Source: Paenibacillus ginsengarvi (lineage in GTDB: Bacteria; Bacillota; Bacilli; Paenibacillales; NBRC-103111). From it: 50,138 nt of DNA. The position numbers were made by a program, and so were the translations under genes. A model generated the notes under the pieces. That model was not told the origin of the DNA and made no database searches. It worked only from the letters and a program-made list of their open reading frames with translations. Of the stretch, positions 16,535 through 25,336 are shown piece by piece; position 1 is the first letter of the stretch; the number at the start of each line of letters is the position of its first letter. Location of the stretch: assembly GCF_003626695.1 (NCBI RefSeq), contig NZ_RBAH01000034.1, forward strand, positions 1 through 50,138. The letters run 5' to 3'.

Positions 16535-17227
16535 TTACAGTTCTTGCTTCTTGGCATTTTTGGCGGCCAGTTGAGCTTTCATTATAGCGAGTTCGTCGTC
16601 CACAGCGCTGCCGCCTTTGTCAAGAGCGTCCAGCTCATCGTCGAGCGAGCGGTTCGAGCCGCGCATTTCTTTGCTGGCTTCCGCTTCGGCTTCCATCTGC
16701 AGCACTTTCTCGGTCATCCGGTCGAAGCCTTTCGCCGCATTGTCCGTACCGAAGCCGCTCATCGCCTGGTTGATTTGCTTTTGCGCTTTAGCCGACTCGG
16801 CGCGGGCAATGAGCAAATCTTTTTTGTTTTTCATTTTGCTGAATTCGTCTTTCATCTCGCTAAGCTGGGAGCGAAGCTGATCGGCATTCGTCTTGGCGAT
16901 GTCATATTGGCGCTTGAACTCGTCATAGCGGGCTTGATGCTCTTTCTTATCCTGAAGCGCCTTGCGGGCCAGTTCCTCATTGCCTTGCTCGAGCGCCTTC
17001 ATCGCTTGCTCGCCGCGGCGGTTAACCATATCTTCGGCTTCTTCAGCTTGCTGCTTGAACTTTTTCTCGATCGCGATTTGCTTCGCTACTGCAGATTCGG
17101 CTTCCATAATATCTTCTTCCATATCGCGCAAAAACTGGTTCAGCATTTTTACCGGATCTTCCGCTTTATCCAGCAAATCGTTGATCGATGCCATCGTCAG
17201 GTCACGCAGTCTTTTGAAAATTCCCAT
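16535..17227 (-). CDS. PspA/IM30 family protein
   Basis: The 230-residue protein is almost entirely helical and begins MGIFKRLRDLTMASINDLLDK, the amphipathic membrane-binding helix of PspA/Vipp1/LiaH proteins. A long charged coiled coil follows. These proteins form ESCRT-III-like rods that protect the inner membrane during envelope stress. AGGAGG lies 9 bases before the ATG at 17227; an earlier in-frame codon at 17245 overlaps the ribosome binding site. The neighbours (TPR membrane protein upstream, DUF350 and zinc ribbon downstream) match the usual PspA-type stress clusters. Confidence 0.93.
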   Translation of the reverse strand: MGIFKRLRDLTMASINDLLDKAEDPVKMLNQFLRDMEEDIMEAESAVAKQIAIEKKFKQQAEEAEDMVNRRGEQAMKALEQGNEELARKALQDKKEHQARYDEFKRQYDIAKTNADQLRSQLSEMKDEFSKMKNKKDLLIARAESAKAQKQINQAMSGFGTDNAAKGFDRMTEKVLQMEAEAEASKEMRGSNRSLDDELDALDKGGSAVDDELAIMKAQLAAKNAKKQEL

Positions 17228-17356
17228 TGTAAAATTCCTCCTCATATTTATGGAATCATTTGCTTCATCCGTTGGCCCAGCGGTTTTATAACCTTGTGTT
17301 CACACTCATTTCATACGCAGACGGCCCGAGGAAGTTTCAAAATCGAATTCGATTTT

Positions 17357-18025
17357 CTAAAAAAGTTGACGCCATTTCGACAAAATCGCCCATCTGCGTT
17401 CTTCTTTCCGTTTATAACGAGGCAGGCCGCGGTAAATGTGCAGCGTCTCGCCGTAGGCTCGCTTCGCTTCCGCGCCTTTGCCAAGCTTGTCGTACAGGCG
17501 TCCGAGCCGGTAACCGGCCTCGCACGACGAGAAGTTGATATGCTGCAACTGCTCCAGATACCCGATCGATTCATCCGGCGACGAATCAGCTAACGCTTCG
17601 GCCAGCCGCAAATACGGCTCGCCGTATTTCACGCGGGGATTCAGCTCGAGGCTGTGCAGAATAATCCGCCTGCCTTCCTCCAATTCCCCCAGCTTCAACC
17701 GGCATAAGCCAATCTCGTACAAAACGTCGGCGGAATCGTAGACGCCGTTAACTTGTTCCAGCAGCGGGAGCGCTTCGCCGTATTTCCGCTTCTCTATATA
17801 AAGCCTGGCAGCCTCCAGCTTGTTCGCGGCGTGATGCGGGGCGAGCGCTAGCTCGCGGTTCAACTGCGACAGTCTCCGGCTGCGCCTAAGCGGCTTCAGC
17901 AGACTGGGCGACAGCCCGATAAACCTGCGATCCAGCAAATAAAGCAGCGCGAGCAAGACGATTAAGGCGAGAAACGGATTGCCGACAAGCCACCATATAA
18001 GAGCGAACAAAAAAAACTTGCTCAT
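17357..18025 (-). CDS. Membrane-anchored TPR-repeat protein
   Basis: The 222-residue protein opens with one or two hydrophobic helices (residues 5-33) and continues with TPR-like helix pairs (KLEAARLYIEKRKYGEALPLLE, LYEIGLCRLKLGELEEGRR, AGYRLGRLYDKLGKGAEAKRAYGE). GGGAGGTGG precedes the ATG. It likely scaffolds protein contacts on the cytoplasmic face of the membrane. It lies 129 bp upstream of the pspA-like gene on the same strand. Confidence 0.85.
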   Translation of the reverse strand: MSKFFLFALIWWLVGNPFLALIVLLALLYLLDRRFIGLSPSLLKPLRRSRRLSQLNRELALAPHHAANKLEAARLYIEKRKYGEALPLLEQVNGVYDSADVLYEIGLCRLKLGELEEGRRIILHSLELNPRVKYGEPYLRLAEALADSSPDESIGYLEQLQHINFSSCEAGYRLGRLYDKLGKGAEAKRAYGETLHIYRGLPRYKRKEERRWAILSKWRQLF

Positions 18026-18132
18026 CTCGCCACCTCCCCTTTCATTTTACCATACGTAAGGCCGCCTCATATACCATCTTTCGGCGAAAGACGCGACAAA
18101 TATGCAGAAATAGCCAAATAAGAGAGACAGAA

Positions 18133-18178
18133 AAGAAGGCTCGCGCGATCAAACGGCCGCCCGAACCTTCTTTTTTTC
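18133..18178. terminator. Terminator between mutS2 and the TPR gene
   Basis: The arms AAGAAGGCTCG and CGAACCTTCTT pair (one G-U on the minus RNA, one mismatch on plus). Both strands are followed by T-rich runs. In the minus direction it ends mutS2. Confidence 0.6.
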
Positions 18179-18200
18179 GTATGTCCCAACGCGCCGCCGC

Positions 18201-20567
18201 TTACTTCAGCTCGACGACAGTAACGCCTGCTCCGCCCTCGCCGTAATTGCCGAGCCGGTAGCTTTTCACATGCTTATGACGCTTGAAGTAGTCCTGCAGC
18301 CCGGTACGCAGCACGCCCGTTCCTTTGCCGTGAATGACGTACACTTGCCCGAACCCGTTCAGGAAGCTTTCGTCCAGAAAGCGGTCCGTCTCGATCATCG
18401 CCTCTTCCAGATTGCTGCCGCGCAAATCGAGCTCGGTGCGGACGTTCTCGTCCCGGCTCCGTTTGACGCTGGCCGATACCGGCTGCACAGGCTTCACGGC
18501 CGGAGCTTGCTTGATGAGCTCCAGATCGGCTTTGTTCACCTTCATTTTCAAAATGCCGAGCTGTACCGTCGCTTCGCTTTCGCCCGCCATTTCCACGATG
18601 TGACCTTTCTGACCTAGCGAGACGACGCGCACCTCATCCCCGACGCCAATGACGTCGGCCTTTTTCTTCGCCGTCTTCACCGCGTCGCGCTTATCCCGCA
18701 GCTCCGGCGCCGCCTGGTCCAGCCTGCGCTTCGCGTCGATCAGCTTATGCTCCTTGACCGCGCCCCGCTCCTCCAGCGCGAGCCGGCGCAGCTCGCGTAT
18801 CACTTCGTCGGCCTCTCGGCGGGCATTGGCTACCGCCGCCTTCGCCTCCTGCTCCGCCTTGGCGAGCAGCTTGTCGCGCTGTTCGCGGAACTTCTCGCGC
18901 TCGTCTTCGAGCTGGCTGCGAACCCGCTCCGCTTCGGCGCGCTGCTGCTCGGCCTTCTTGCGCTCGTCCTCGCTCGTCGCCCGGTTCGCCTCCAGCGAGG
19001 CGATCATCGTCTCGACGCGCTTGTCGTCCTCGTCGACGTGGCCGCGCGCCATCTCGAGAATCGGCCTCGGCAGCCCGAGCCGCTCCGCTATCGCGAAGGC
19101 GTTGCTTCGACCGGGCACACCGACAAGCAGCCGATACGTCGGGCTAAGCGTTTGAACGTTAAATTCCATACTTGCGTTAATGACGCCCTTGCGTTCAAAC
19201 GCATACGCCTTCAGCTCGCTGAAGTGAGTCGTAGCGATGACGCGGCAGCCGAACTGATGAATGTATTCGAGCATGGCAATCGCCAGCGCCGAGCCCTCCG
19301 CAGGGTCCGTTCCCGCTCCAAGCTCGTCGAGCAGCACAAGACTTTTCGGAGTCATTCCTTTCAGTATGGAAATAATATTGGTCATATGGCTCGAAAACGT
19401 ACTTAAGCTTTGCTCGATGCTCTGCTCGTCCCCGATATCGGCATAGATCGCATCGAACACGCACATCTGGCTGCCTTCCTCGGCCGGAATGAACAGCCCC
19501 GACATCGCCATCAGACTGAGCAGCCCGACTGTTTTGAGCGACACCGTCTTGCCGCCCGTATTCGGTCCGGTAACGATAATCGTCGAAAATTGATTGCCGA
19601 GCTCGACATCGAGCGGCACGACCGCCGCCGGATTCAGCAGCGGATGACGTCCTTTCTTCAGCTTCAGGAAACCGCGATCGTTCATGATCGGCAGCGTCGC
19701 CTTCAGCACTCGGGCAAGCCCGCTTCGGGCAAAAATAAAATCTAGCTCGCCGAGCGCTTCGACCGATAGGCTCAGATCCTCCGCCGCTTCGGCTACGAAG
19801 CCGGACAGCATAATAAGAATTTTCTCGATCTCGCGCTCTTCCCTCATCTTCAGCTCGCGCAGCTTGTTGTTCAATGTAACAACCGCTTCCGGCTCGATAA
19901 ACAGCGTCGCTCCGGATGCCGACTGATCGTGGATCATGCCGCCGAAGCTGGCGCGGTATTCCTGTTTGACCGGAATGACATACCGGTCGCCGCGAATCGT
20001 AATAAGCGAGTCTTGCAGCATCTTCTGAATCGAAGGCGTGCGGATCATCTGCTCCAGCTTGTCGCGGGCGCGCGATTCGCTCGTCCGCAGCTCTTGGCGA
20101 ATACGCGCGAGCTCGGGACTGGCGCTGTCGAGGATGTCTGCCTGTTCGTCGATACAGGACTTAATCTTCTCTTCCACTTCGCGATTTTCGCTAATCGGCT
20201 CGGTTGCCTGGGCCAGCAGCGGAATCGGCTCGTTCTCGTGCATCGTCAGCAAAAACCGCTTCAGCTTGCGGCCGCCGCCGATCGTGAGCGCAATGTCCAG
20301 CAGATCGGCCGGTCCAAGCGTGCTGCCGATCCTTGCCCGGGCAATTGCCTGCCGCACGTCGCGAATGCCTCCGAACGGAGCGCCGCCTTTTAGCCGGTCT
20401 ACTTTGAACGCTTCATCCGTTGCCTGAAGCAGCTGTTTTACTTCTGCAAAGTCCAAGCTGGGCTGGACTGATTCAGCTTTTGCCTTGCCTAGCGATGTAG
20501 CTGCATGCTCCGCAAGGCGAAGCCGTATTTTATGGTATTCAAGTGTTGTCAACACTTTCGGATTCAA
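18201..20567 (-). CDS. mutS2: Endonuclease MutS2 with Smr domain
   Basis: The 788-residue protein has the MutS2 layout: a clamp/core region, the ATPase domain with Walker A GPNTGGKT, Walker B LVLLDELGAGTDP and TTHFSEL, a long coiled coil (residues about 510-630), and a C-terminal Smr nuclease domain with LDLRG and HGKGTG. MutS2 suppresses recombination and acts on collided ribosomes or branched DNA. The start is a TTG at 20567 with AAGGAG 11 bases upstream. In Bacillus the gene follows polX; here its upstream neighbour is a YvlD-like gene on the other strand. Confidence 0.95.
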   Translation of the reverse strand: MNPKVLTTLEYHKIRLRLAEHAATSLGKAKAESVQPSLDFAEVKQLLQATDEAFKVDRLKGGAPFGGIRDVRQAIARARIGSTLGPADLLDIALTIGGGRKLKRFLLTMHENEPIPLLAQATEPISENREVEEKIKSCIDEQADILDSASPELARIRQELRTSESRARDKLEQMIRTPSIQKMLQDSLITIRGDRYVIPVKQEYRASFGGMIHDQSASGATLFIEPEAVVTLNNKLRELKMREEREIEKILIMLSGFVAEAAEDLSLSVEALGELDFIFARSGLARVLKATLPIMNDRGFLKLKKGRHPLLNPAAVVPLDVELGNQFSTIIVTGPNTGGKTVSLKTVGLLSLMAMSGLFIPAEEGSQMCVFDAIYADIGDEQSIEQSLSTFSSHMTNIISILKGMTPKSLVLLDELGAGTDPAEGSALAIAMLEYIHQFGCRVIATTHFSELKAYAFERKGVINASMEFNVQTLSPTYRLLVGVPGRSNAFAIAERLGLPRPILEMARGHVDEDDKRVETMIASLEANRATSEDERKKAEQQRAEAERVRSQLEDEREKFREQRDKLLAKAEQEAKAAVANARREADEVIRELRRLALEERGAVKEHKLIDAKRRLDQAAPELRDKRDAVKTAKKKADVIGVGDEVRVVSLGQKGHIVEMAGESEATVQLGILKMKVNKADLELIKQAPAVKPVQPVSASVKRSRDENVRTELDLRGSNLEEAMIETDRFLDESFLNGFGQVYVIHGKGTGVLRTGLQDYFKRHKHVKSYRLGNYGEGGAGVTVVELK

Positions 20568-20590
20568 TGCCAGTCAAACTCCTTCCATAT

Positions 20591-20629
20591 TTCCCCGCAA
20601 AGTGGAATGCTTTGCGAGGAGCCCCAAAG
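20591..20629 (-). repeat. Copy of a dispersed GGGG-palindrome element
   Basis: Read on the minus strand it is TTTGGGGCTCCTCGCAAAG, then 8 bases, then CTTTGCGGGG. The internal CGCAAAG/CTTTGCG arms pair. It lies in the mutS2 upstream region. Confidence 0.5.
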
Positions 20630-20796
20630 ACACGTATGTTTCTTTATTATATCCGAAGGGCCCAGGATTAGCTATTGAACGAACAGTTATACGAAATTTG
20701 CCCGCCGCCATCCTCCCCTGAATTTGGCATCATACGTCCGGCACTGTAGGAGAAAATAAAGATTGCACCACGAACCTTCATAAGGAGGCAGCTTCT

Positions 20797-21162
20797 ATGC
20801 GGTTTCTAGGCCATGTGGTCCGGTTTATTGTATCGGCCATCGTTCTGATGTTTGTCAGCTGGATCGTTCCGAATTTCGCCGTCGGCGGATTCTGGAGCGC
20901 TTTGTTCCTAGCCCTCGTCATTGCGCTGCTCGGCTGGGTTGTCGAAGGCATCTTCGGCAAAAAAGTTACGCCTTTCGGGCGCGGCATCGTCGGCTTTCTC
21001 GCCAGCGCGGCCGTCATCTGGCTTGCGCAGTTCATTGTCGGCGGCGTATCCGTTACGGTTGTCGGGGCGATTCTGGCCGCGCTCGTAATCGGCATTATCG
21101 ACCTGTTTATTCCGATCAGCACTCCGTTCGAAGCGGGGCGCAGCAAGGAAGAGGCCAGGTAA
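20797..21162 (+). CDS. YvlD-like phage holin superfamily IV membrane protein
   Basis: The 121-residue protein has four hydrophobic helices and the family-typical VSWIVPNFAVGGFWSAL and TPFGRGIVGFLASAAVIWLAQFIVGG segments of the YvlD (PF04020) family. It is not a phage protein in this setting; Bacillus yvlD lies in a membrane-stress operon. AGGAGG lies 8 bases before the ATG. It is a single-gene unit with its own terminator. Confidence 0.88.
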   Translation: MRFLGHVVRFIVSAIVLMFVSWIVPNFAVGGFWSALFLALVIALLGWVVEGIFGKKVTPFGRGIVGFLASAAVIWLAQFIVGGVSVTVVGAILAALVIGIIDLFIPISTPFEAGRSKEEAR

Positions 21163-21189
21163 CGCCGATTATGCGGTTCCCCCGAAAAA

Positions 21190-21226
21190 ACGGTCTGCTC
21201 CCTAAAGGCGAGCAGACTGTTTTTTT
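21190..21226 (+). terminator. Terminator after the YvlD-like gene
   Basis: The stem ACGGTCTGCTC / GAGCAGACTGT surrounds a 9-base loop and is followed by TTTTTT. Confidence 0.85.
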
Positions 21227-21322
21227 CGTTCATAAGAAGTTCACGAAGCGGTCACAGCTTATCTCACGGCGATCCGATATAATAGGAGGCGATGAAACTA
21301 AATCAATTGGAGGGATTTTCCT

Positions 21323-21691
21323 GTGAAGAAAACGATCGTGTACTTGCTTGCACTTCTCGTCGTGCTTGCGCTCGCGGCTTGCGGCAAAAAAGATGAACCG
21401 GCGAACAGCCCGGCAGCATCGTCTCCCGCTTCCGGGGAATTGAAAATAACGGCAACGAACTGGAGCTTCGACAAAACCGAATATAAAGTGAAAAAAGGCG
21501 ATACGCTGAAAGTGACGCTCGACAGCAAGGAAGGCGCTCACGGCATCAAAGTCGACAAGCTCGGCATCAATCTCGGCACGAACAAGTCGCAGGACATTAC
21601 GTTCGATAAAGCCGGTACGTACGACATCATTTGCAGCATTCCTTGCGGAGCAGGCCATGCCAAAATGACGGCCAAGCTGATTGTCGAATAA
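21323..21691 (+). CDS. CuA-type cupredoxin lipoprotein
   Basis: The 122-residue protein has a lipoprotein signal with lipobox LAAC (C20 lipidated) and a single cupredoxin domain. The ligands of a binuclear CuA centre are all present: H73, then C104-x3-C108-x3-H112-x2-M115 in CSIPCGAGHAKM, as in cytochrome c oxidase subunit II and nitrous oxide reductase. There is no transmembrane hairpin, so it is a stand-alone CuA carrier on the outer membrane face, possibly an electron carrier or copper chaperone. The start is a GTG with GGAGGG 9 bases upstream. No oxidase genes are nearby. Confidence 0.88.
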   Translation: MKKTIVYLLALLVVLALAACGKKDEPANSPAASSPASGELKITATNWSFDKTEYKVKKGDTLKVTLDSKEGAHGIKVDKLGINLGTNKSQDITFDKAGTYDIICSIPCGAGHAKMTAKLIVE

Positions 21692-21700
21692 TTTCAAACA

Positions 21701-21747
21701 AAAAACGCTTCGAACGGTGATCGCCACCATTCGAAGCGTTTTTTTTG
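21701..21747. terminator. Bidirectional terminator
   Basis: A 17-bp stem (AAACGCTTCGAACGGTG with CACCATTCGAAGCGTTT, one G-U) is flanked by A and T runs, between convergent genes ending at 21691 and 21750. Confidence 0.9.
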
Positions 21748-21749
21748 AA

Positions 21750-22625
21750 TTACCGCGAGTCCAGCGCGCTGCGCAGCCCGTCGCCGATAAAGTTGAAGCA
21801 CATGATCGTAAGGAAGATCATGAAGCCTGGAATAACCGGCAGCCACGGCGCCTTCATCATAATCGTGAGACTTTGCGCGCTTTGCAGCAGGTTGCCCCAG
21901 CTGGCATGCGGCGGCTGAATACCGAGACCGAGGAAGCTAAGGCTCGATTCGGTCAAAATCATCGAACCCATCTGCAGCGTAGCCGAAACGATAACCGGAG
22001 CAAGCGCGTTCGGCAAAATATGCCGGAAAATAATACGCGAGTCCTTCATCCCCATCGTTCGCGCCGCATCGACGAATTCGCGATTTTTCAGAGAAAGCAC
22101 CTGCCCCCTGAGCAGCCTCGACTTGCCCATCCAGCCGAATAAGACGAATACGACAATAATATTGAACAAATTCGGCTTGAGCAGCGTTACGACCGTAATC
22201 AGCAGGAAAAATTGCGGGAATGCCAGCATAATATCGACAAAACGCATCAGAATACTATCCACTTTGCCGCCGTAATACCCGGCGAGCGCCCCGACCAATA
22301 CCCCGATCGCCACATTAAACACAACCGAGAATATGCTAACCGAAAGCGACACGCGCGCTCCGTACAAAACGCGGCTGAACAAGTCTCTGCCCAGATCGTC
22401 GGTGCCGAACAGATGCTCCGCGCTCGGAGCCTTTAACCGGTTCAGCAGATCCTGCTCGGCCGGATCATGCGTCGAGATGAGCGGAGCGAACAACGCGAGC
22501 AGGATGAGCGCAATCATGATGAACAAACTGATAACCGCCAGCTTGTTTTGCTTATAACGCTCCCAGGCGCGGTTGCGGTTGGCGGCCGGTTTGGCCGCAC
22601 TGTTAGTAGTTACTGTAGCTTCCAT
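21750..22625 (-). CDS. Peptide ABC transporter permease (OppC/DppC type)
   Basis: The 291-residue inner-membrane permease has the BPD_transp_1 fold, with the N-terminal cytoplasmic tail and first helix typical of OppC (KLAVISLFIMIALILLALFAP) and the EAA loop as DAARTMGMKDSRIIFRHILPNA. It is the last gene of the operon and starts 4 bp after the oppB stop. It forms the channel heterodimer with the OppB-like permease. The substrate class is probably short peptides or nickel chelates; sequence alone does not decide. Confidence 0.93.
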   Translation of the reverse strand: MEATVTTNSAAKPAANRNRAWERYKQNKLAVISLFIMIALILLALFAPLISTHDPAEQDLLNRLKAPSAEHLFGTDDLGRDLFSRVLYGARVSLSVSIFSVVFNVAIGVLVGALAGYYGGKVDSILMRFVDIMLAFPQFFLLITVVTLLKPNLFNIIVVFVLFGWMGKSRLLRGQVLSLKNREFVDAARTMGMKDSRIIFRHILPNALAPVIVSATLQMGSMILTESSLSFLGLGIQPPHASWGNLLQSAQSLTIMMKAPWLPVIPGFMIFLTIMCFNFIGDGLRSALDSR

Positions 22626-22629
22626 CGGA

Positions 22630-23601
22630 TTACGCCTTCACCCCTTTCCCTTCGATGTTCACCCGCGGATCGAGCATGGCGTACAGCACGTCGGCAATAA
22701 TGCTGCCGAGTACGGTGAGGAAGGCACCAACTGTCGTAATCGCGAATATAACCGGATAATCGCGCTGGAACGCCGCTTCGATAAACAGCCTGCCGATGCC
22801 GGGTATGCTGAATATTTTCTCGATAATAAGCGCCCCGGCAAAAAAGCCTGGCAAGCTGAGTCCGAACAAAGTAACGACCGGCATAAGCGCATTGCGCAAC
22901 CCGTGCACCGTTATAATCCGCCAGTACCTCAAGCCTTTCGCATTAGCCGTTCGCATGTAGTCTTGGTGAATGACCTCCAGCATGCTGGAGCGAATATACC
23001 GGGTCCAGATGGCAACCTCTGCGGCCGCCATCGTACATACCGGCAATATCAAATGTTCGATCCGGTCCATAAGGCTGAACGGAGCGTTAATCGTCTGCAG
23101 CCCGCCCGAAGGCAGGAAGCCCAGCTTGACTGCGAAAAACATAATGAGAACGAGCCCGAGCCAGAACCCGGGGATCGAAATCCCCACGTTCGAGATGGCC
23201 GTAACGATCTGGTCAAGACGGGAATGCGCCCGAAGCGCACACACGATCCCTAACGGAATGGCGATAAGCAGTGACAAGATGAAGCTGGAAACGGTCAGCA
23301 AAAGCGTCGTCGGAAGACGATCCATAATCAGCTTCGATACGGGTTCGCTTTGCTGGAAGGACATTCCGAAGTCTCCCTGCACGATGCCGCTGATCCAATC
23401 CCAATACTGAACGTATAACGGTTTGTCGAGTCCGTAGGCTTTGATCATGTTCTCAATGTCAGAGGCTTTTATCGTCGGATCTTCGGTAAATTGAGAGATC
23501 GGGCTCCCAGGCGCCATATGGATGATCGCAAATGAGATGATCGTAATGCCGATCAGTATCGGTATGGCGTTCAGCAAACGTCTGAGCGCGTAAAGAGCCA
23601 A
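22630..23601 (-). CDS. Peptide ABC transporter permease (OppB/DppB type)
   Basis: The 323-residue permease begins MALYALRRLLNAIPILIGIT and contains HMAPGSP and the EAA motif region RTANAKGLRYWRIITVHGLRNALMPV, typical of OppB/DppB. The start is a TTG with AGTGAG upstream. It lies between the substrate-binding protein gene and oppC in a five-gene importer operon. Confidence 0.93.
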   Translation of the reverse strand: MALYALRRLLNAIPILIGITIISFAIIHMAPGSPISQFTEDPTIKASDIENMIKAYGLDKPLYVQYWDWISGIVQGDFGMSFQQSEPVSKLIMDRLPTTLLLTVSSFILSLLIAIPLGIVCALRAHSRLDQIVTAISNVGISIPGFWLGLVLIMFFAVKLGFLPSGGLQTINAPFSLMDRIEHLILPVCTMAAAEVAIWTRYIRSSMLEVIHQDYMRTANAKGLRYWRIITVHGLRNALMPVVTLFGLSLPGFFAGALIIEKIFSIPGIGRLFIEAAFQRDYPVIFAITTVGAFLTVLGSIIADVLYAMLDPRVNIEGKGVKA

Positions 23602-23643
23602 CGGAACTCACTTCTTTCATTCATTGATTTTTCGGTAAGCCTC

Positions 23644-25302
23644 TTATTTAGTAAAGTACCATTTCTCGATTTCCTTCAAGCCGTCGCGGTTCGGGTTGTA
23701 GCCTTCCAGATTGGTCGGGTACGCATACGTAACTGTCGGCGAATACAAGAAGGTGTACGGCTGGTCTTCCGCGATGAGCGCATCCACTTTGCCGAGAATT
23801 TCTTTCCGTTTTTCCTTGTCGAACGTGCTGAGGTCTTGGTCGATCAGTTTGTCGACTTCAGCGTTTTTGTACGATACGGTATTCAAACCTTTTTCGATTT
23901 CAGACGAATGCCAGATGCCTTTCGGGTTCGGGTCGCCGGAAATCGACCAGCCGTAATAGATCGCCTGGAAGTTTTTGCCTTGGAAGTTTTTCGTGAAGGC
24001 GGAGCTTTCCACCACACGAGGCGTTACGTTAATGCCGATTTTTTTCAATTGCTGCTGAACGACGGTTACGCCTTTCTCGCGAACGGTGTTGCCTTGGTTC
24101 ACCTGCAGCTCGAATTCGAAGTTTTTGCCGTCTTTGTCGAGGACGCCGTCGCCGTTTGTATCTTTCCAGCCTGCTTCCGCAAGCAGCGACTTCGCTTTTT
24201 CAACGTTAAAGTCGAACTTCGGCACGTTATCCGTGTAGTTCCAGTACGTCGGAGGCGTCTGGCTGTTGACGACTTTGCCTTGTCCTTCGACTACATTGTC
24301 TACGATGCTTTTGCGGTCGATCGCCATCGTCAGCGCTTGGCGCACTTTTTTGTCCTGGAACAGCGGGTTCGTCAGATTCCAGCCGATGAACAGGTACTGG
24401 CTGACCGGAATGCCCTTTTGCAGCTTGATTTTGCTGTTCGTTTTGGCGTATTGCTCGATGGCAGCCAAGTTGTCGGCAGGTACGCCGATTACGTTGATTT
24501 CTCCCGTTTGCAGCTGAGCCATCATGGCGTTGGCGTCCGGAATGATTTTGGCCGTTACTTTCTCGATCGCCGGTTTGCCGCCGAAGTAGTTCTCGTTGCG
24601 GGTGAACGTGAGGTATTGGCTAGCTTTCCACTCGGTCAGTTTGTACGGACCGGAGCCGACCGGATTTTTGAAGAACGGCGATTTGTCCATTTCTTTTACC
24701 GGCGTATCTTTGAGCAGATGCTGCGGCAAAATATTGTAAATCATCATATCGATATAGCCGGCGTGCGGTTCTTTGAACGTAATCTTAACCGTCGTGTCGT
24801 CCACTTTTTCGATTTTTTGCATTTTTTCGAACGTGCCTTTACGCGGGCCCGTGTAGTCCGGATTGATCGGAATATTGTAAGTGAACACAACGTCGTCCGC
24901 CGTGACCGGCTTGCCGTCGCTGAATTTGGCATCGCTGCGGATCTTGATCGTCATGGTCAGCTTGTCGTCGGAGAACGTAGGTTGTCCTACGGCCAGATCC
25001 GGCACGATATCTTGCTTCTCGTTGAACTTGTACAGGCTGCTGAAAACGAGATCGATCACTTCGGTGGAAGTTGTCGTTGTTGCCCAGAAGCGGATGAAAC
25101 CTTGCGGATCGCCGAGGTAAGCGGTCGTGATTTCGCCGCCGTCCACTTTCTCCTTAGCGGCCGTATTCGTCCCTGTCGAAGTACCTGTGGAAGGCTGCTC
25201 GCCCGCCGATTTTGTTCCCGCGGAGCATCCCGCGAGCAAAACGGATGCGCTCATAGTGGCAGCGAGCGCTACTGTTGCCAGCTTGCGATAAGACTTGAAC
25301 AT
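23644..25302 (-). CDS. Peptide ABC transporter substrate-binding lipoprotein
   Basis: The 552-residue protein has a lipoprotein signal ending LLAGC (C26) and a Ser/Thr/Gly-rich tether, then an SBP family 5 domain (DAKFSDGKPVTADDVVFTYN, VGSGPYKLTEWKASQYLTFTRNENYFGGKP, RQALTMAIDRKSIVDNVVEGQG). It captures peptides or similar ligands outside the membrane and delivers them to the OppB/OppC-like permeases. GGGGAG precedes the ATG by 9 bases. Confidence 0.95.
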   Translation of the reverse strand: MFKSYRKLATVALAATMSASVLLAGCSAGTKSAGEQPSTGTSTGTNTAAKEKVDGGEITTAYLGDPQGFIRFWATTTTSTEVIDLVFSSLYKFNEKQDIVPDLAVGQPTFSDDKLTMTIKIRSDAKFSDGKPVTADDVVFTYNIPINPDYTGPRKGTFEKMQKIEKVDDTTVKITFKEPHAGYIDMMIYNILPQHLLKDTPVKEMDKSPFFKNPVGSGPYKLTEWKASQYLTFTRNENYFGGKPAIEKVTAKIIPDANAMMAQLQTGEINVIGVPADNLAAIEQYAKTNSKIKLQKGIPVSQYLFIGWNLTNPLFQDKKVRQALTMAIDRKSIVDNVVEGQGKVVNSQTPPTYWNYTDNVPKFDFNVEKAKSLLAEAGWKDTNGDGVLDKDGKNFEFELQVNQGNTVREKGVTVVQQQLKKIGINVTPRVVESSAFTKNFQGKNFQAIYYGWSISGDPNPKGIWHSSEIEKGLNTVSYKNAEVDKLIDQDLSTFDKEKRKEILGKVDALIAEDQPYTFLYSPTVTYAYPTNLEGYNPNRDGLKEIEKWYFTK

Positions 25303-25336
25303 TATGATTACTCCCCTCTTCCTTCACCAAATAGTT

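Noticed and set aside
20797..21162. Phage holin or prophage remnant
   Set aside because: The family name is historical; the protein matches chromosomal YvlD and no phage genes lie nearby.
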